Source: Actinocatenispora sp963805605
Lineage (GTDB): Bacteria > Actinomycetota > Actinomycetes > Mycobacteriales > Micromonosporaceae
Length of the DNA stretch: 64,000 bases
Reading direction: 5' to 3'
Assembly (NCBI GenBank): GCA_963805605.1
Contig: CAWDUX010000003.1
Span: forward strand, 310,001 to 374,000
In this document: positions 61,547 to 64,000 of the stretch, piece after piece
How the letters are laid out: each line of letters starts with the position of its first letter
Numbering within the stretch: the first letter of the stretch is position 1
The notes under the pieces: model-generated
What the model saw: the letters and a program-made list of their open reading frames with translations, nothing else
Databases searched by the model: none
Told to the model about the DNA's origin: nothing
Made by a program: the position numbers and the translations under genes

Positions 61547-62653
61547 TCACCGCACGCTCCCGAGCTGGTCCTTCACCGTCTCCAGCAGTTCTGTCCAACT
61601 CTTCTCGAACTTCTGCACGCCCTCGCGCTCCAGCGTCAGCACCACATCGTCGTAGTCGACGCCGAGCTTGGCCAGCCCGTCCAGGACCTGCTGCGCGCCC
61701 TGGTAGTTGGTCGTCACGGTGTCACCGCGGGTCTCCCCATGGTCGCCGTAGGCCAGGATCGTCTTCTCCGGGGCGGTGTTGACCACCCCGGGCGCGACCA
61801 GTTCCTCGACGTAGAGCGTGTCGCGCAGGTTCGGGTCCTTGGTGCTGGTGGATGCCCACAGCGGACGCTGCGGGTGCGCGCCGGCGTCGGCGAGGGCCTG
61901 CCACCGCTCCGAGGCGAACCGCTTCTCGTACAGCTGGTAGGCCAGCCGTGCGTTGGCGATGGCGGCGCGGCCCTTGAGCTTCTCCGCCTGCTCACCGCCG
62001 ATGGCCTCAAGCCTCTTGTCCACCTCGGTGTCCACCCGGGAGACGAAGAACGAGGCGACCGAGGCGAGCCGGGACAGGTCGTGGCCGTTGGCCTTCGCCT
62101 GCTCCAACCCGGCGAAGAACGCCTCGATGACCTCGTCGTAGCGGGTGAGGCTGAAGATCAGGGTCACATTGACGCTGATGCCCTCGGCCAGCGCCGCGGT
62201 GATGGCCGACAGGCCCTCGCGGGTCGCCGGGATCTTGATGAACAGATTGGGCCGGTCCACCAGCCACCACAACGCCGTCGCCTCCGCCGCGGTGGCGTCG
62301 GTGTTGTGCGCCAGCCGTGGGTCGACCTCCAGCGAGACACGGCCGTCGACGCCGCCGGTGCCGTCGTACACCGGACGCAGCACGTCGCAGGCCCAACGCA
62401 CGTCGTACGCGGTGATCATGCGGGTCGCCTCGTCCAGCGACACGCCCCGCTTGGCCAGGTCGCCGACCTGCTGGCGGTACTCGTCGGCATCGGAGAGCGC
62501 CTTGGCGAAGATGGTCGGATTGCTGGTGACACCGACAACGTGGCGTTCCCGACGCAGTTGGTCGAGATTGCCCGATGAGAGCCGTTGCCGGGATATGTCG
62601 TCGAGCCAGACCGCCACCCCGGCTGAGGACAGTTCTGCGAGCCTGTCAGTCAT
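61547..62653 (-). CDS. tal: transaldolase
   Basis: Transfers a dihydroxyacetone unit between sugar phosphates in the non-oxidative pentose-phosphate pathway. 368 residues, the long actinobacterial TalB type: VWLDDISRQRL, VTSNPTIFAKAL, FIKIPATREGL and the Schiff-base lysine in LWASTSTKDPN. ATG 62653 follows a full AGGAGGTGA Shine-Dalgarno. The 76 bp to zwf hold no separate promoter I can see. Confidence 0.95.
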   Translation of the reverse strand: MTDRLAELSSAGVAVWLDDISRQRLSSGNLDQLRRERHVVGVTSNPTIFAKALSDADEYRQQVGDLAKRGVSLDEATRMITAYDVRWACDVLRPVYDGTGGVDGRVSLEVDPRLAHNTDATAAEATALWWLVDRPNLFIKIPATREGLSAITAALAEGISVNVTLIFSLTRYDEVIEAFFAGLEQAKANGHDLSRLASVASFFVSRVDTEVDKRLEAIGGEQAEKLKGRAAIANARLAYQLYEKRFASERWQALADAGAHPQRPLWASTSTKDPNLRDTLYVEELVAPGVVNTAPEKTILAYGDHGETRGDTVTTNYQGAQQVLDGLAKLGVDYDDVVLTLEREGVQKFEKSWTELLETVKDQLGSVR

Positions 62654-62767
62654 GATCGCCGATCACCTCCTGCCGCCCGCCATGCCCGCCGGCCGGGCGC
62701 GCGGCGCTTCCTCGGATGTCTTCCTCTAACAGTTGGAACGGTGTGCTGCTCCGGAACCTTTCACCCG

Positions 62768-64000
62768 TCAACTGTTCGTTGCGGCACGTTCCCGGGTCCG
62801 GTGGGCCGCCGCGACGACGTTGTCGACGGTGAACCCGAACTGTTCGAACAGCACCGTGTCGGGTGCACTGGCACCGTAGTGTTCGATGCTCACCGATTCG
62901 CCGAGATCGCCGATCAGATCCCGCCAGGTAATCGCGATACCCGCCTCGACCGACACCCGGGCACGTACCGCGGGCGGGATGACCTGGTCCCGATAGGACT
63001 GCGGCTGGCTGTCGAACCATTCCCGGCAGGGCATCGAGACCAGCCGGGTCGGTACGCCCTCGGCCTCCAGCTGGGTACGGGCGGCGTCGGCCAGCGAGAC
63101 CTCGCTGCCGGTGGCGATCAGTACGACCTGGGGCGCGCCACCTTCCGCGTCGGCGAGCACGTACCCGCCGCGGGCCGTGCCCTCCGCGGACGCGTACACC
63201 GAACGGTCGAGGGTCGGCAGGTTCTGCCGGCTCAGTACCAGGGCGGTGGGTCGGTCGGTGTGCTCCAGCGCACCCCGCCAGGCCCACACCGTCTCGTTCG
63301 CGTCGCCGGGGCGGACCACGTCCAGACCGGGGATCGCGCGCAGCGCGGCCAGGTGCTCGATCGGCTGGTGGGTCGGTCCGTCGCCGCCGAGGCCGATCGA
63401 GTCGTGGGTCCACACGTAGATGACCGGCAGTTGCATCAGCGCGGCCAGCCGTACCGCCGGGCGCATGTAGTCGCTGAATACCAGGAAGGTGCCGCCGAAC
63501 GGGCGGGTGCCGCCGTGCAGCACGATGCCGTTGAGGATCGAGCCCATACCGTGTTCGCGGATGCCGAAGTGCAGCACCCGACCGTACGGGTCGCCGGGGA
63601 AGTCCTTGGTCGAGTACTCGGTCGGCAGGAACGACTGCGCCCCGCTGATCGCCGTGTTGTTGCTCTCCGCCAGGTCGGCCGAGCCACCCCACAGTTCTGG
63701 CAGCGCACCGGCGATGGAGTTGATGATCTTCCCGGACGCCTTGCGGCTGGCGAGCCCCTTCTCGTCGGCCTCGAAGACCGGCAGCTGGTCGACCCAGTCC
63801 GCGGGCAGATGACGTCGGGACATCCGTTCGTGCAGCGCCTTGCCGGTCGGGTTGGCCTCGGCCCAGGTCCGGTACGCGTTGAGCCACTCGGTGTGCGCCT
63901 CGGCGCCGCGTTGGCGTGCCGCGCGGGCATGCTGCAGCACCTCGTCGTCGACCACGAAGCTCTTCTCCGGGTCGAAGCCGAGGATCTTCTTGGTGGCGGC
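62768..64000 (-). CDS. tkt: transketolase, C-terminal part (N-terminus beyond the right edge)
   Basis: 411 codons are present and the frame is still open at base 64000, so roughly the first 270-300 residues are missing. Visible parts: end of the TPP domain, the pyrimidine-binding domain (FGIREHGMGSILNGIVLHGG, TFLVFSDYMRPAVRLAALM, VWTHDSIGLGGDGPTHQPIEHLAALRAIP) and the C-terminal domain (LIATGSEVSLA, VSIEHYGASAP). Starts inside the window (for example the GTG at 63955) are internal. First gene of the pentose-phosphate operon. Confidence 0.96.
   Translation of the reverse strand, partial: AATKKILGFDPEKSFVVDDEVLQHARAARQRGAEAHTEWLNAYRTWAEANPTGKALHERMSRRHLPADWVDQLPVFEADEKGLASRKASGKIINSIAGALPELWGGSADLAESNNTAISGAQSFLPTEYSTKDFPGDPYGRVLHFGIREHGMGSILNGIVLHGGTRPFGGTFLVFSDYMRPAVRLAALMQLPVIYVWTHDSIGLGGDGPTHQPIEHLAALRAIPGLDVVRPGDANETVWAWRGALEHTDRPTALVLSRQNLPTLDRSVYASAEGTARGGYVLADAEGGAPQVVLIATGSEVSLADAARTQLEAEGVPTRLVSMPCREWFDSQPQSYRDQVIPPAVRARVSVEAGIAITWRDLIGDLGESVSIEHYGASAPDTVLFEQFGFTVDNVVAAAHRTRERAATNS

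Overview
The window is chromosomal DNA of a high-GC actinobacterium. RbpA, WhiA, OpcA, a CoaE fused to a GrpB-type domain, an ANTAR response regulator, a streptogrisin-type secreted protease and many GTG starts all point there. Gene order resembles two mycobacterial blocks: pyk-tesB-pdtaR-polA-rpsA-coaE-uvrB, and uvrC-rapZ-yvcK-whiA-gap-pgk-tpiA-secG followed by pgl-opcA-zwf-tal-tkt. Micromonosporaceae is my best guess for the family, but that is an inference. No prophage, insertion sequence, CRISPR array or rRNA was seen. The only possible mobile gene is a broken homing-endonuclease-like gene beside a tRNA.

Layout. 0.3-2.7 kb: pyruvate kinase and acyl-CoA thioesterase. 2.7-3.5 kb: frameshifted HTH/LAGLIDADG gene and tRNA-Leu(CAA), minus strand. 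3.6-12.2 kb: ANTAR regulator, a complete branched-chain amino-acid ABC transporter (livKHMGF) and a polar amino-acid ABC transporter. 12.3-15.1 kb: DNA polymerase I. 15.2-18.3 kb: M55 D-aminopeptidase, methyltransferase, secreted GDSL esterase. 18.6-21.4 kb: ribosomal protein S1 and CoaE. 21.5-25.1 kb: ABC-2 exporter plus DesK/DesR-like two-component system. 25.5-29.6 kb: uvrB, small genes and terC behind a likely Mn2+ (yybP-ykoY) riboswitch. 29.7-36.6 kb (minus strand): NlpC/P60 endopeptidase, dipeptide epimerase and SxxK hydrolase (a probable cytoplasmic murein-peptide recycling group), then typA and a large membrane protein. 36.8-43.3 kb: secreted serine protease, metallo-hydrolase, rsgA, and uvrA with a near-perfect SOS box. 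43.8-46.5 kb: an uncharacterised redox pair (membrane cytochrome plus NuoF/ferredoxin fusion). 46.6-57.5 kb: uvrC-rapZ-yvcK-whiA, lower glycolysis, a lone peptide-binding lipoprotein and secG. 57.7-64 kb: rbpA and the oxidative pentose-phosphate operon, cut by the right edge inside tkt.

Sequence quality. Twelve gene-breaking lesions can be read: eleven frameshifts and one in-frame amber codon. Ten of the frameshifts lie between 9.4 and 14.25 kb (livF 1, amino-acid binding protein 1, its ATPase 2, polA 6). The others are at about 2.97 kb and 19.68 kb (the amber codon in rpsA). None was noticed from 20 to 64 kb. Nearly all the frameshifts are repaired by removing one base, after which family sequence resumes at once. 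Because polA and rpsA are affected, consensus error is the most likely explanation.

Regulation visible in the sequence. At least nine genes have a TAnnnT -10 element ending 6-7 nt before an ATG or GTG, the arrangement expected of leaderless mRNAs. Operon ends carry long GC-rich hairpins, usually without a T tract. Dyads of the TGACA-n-TGTCA type sit in front of coaE and in front of the exporter/two-component operon.
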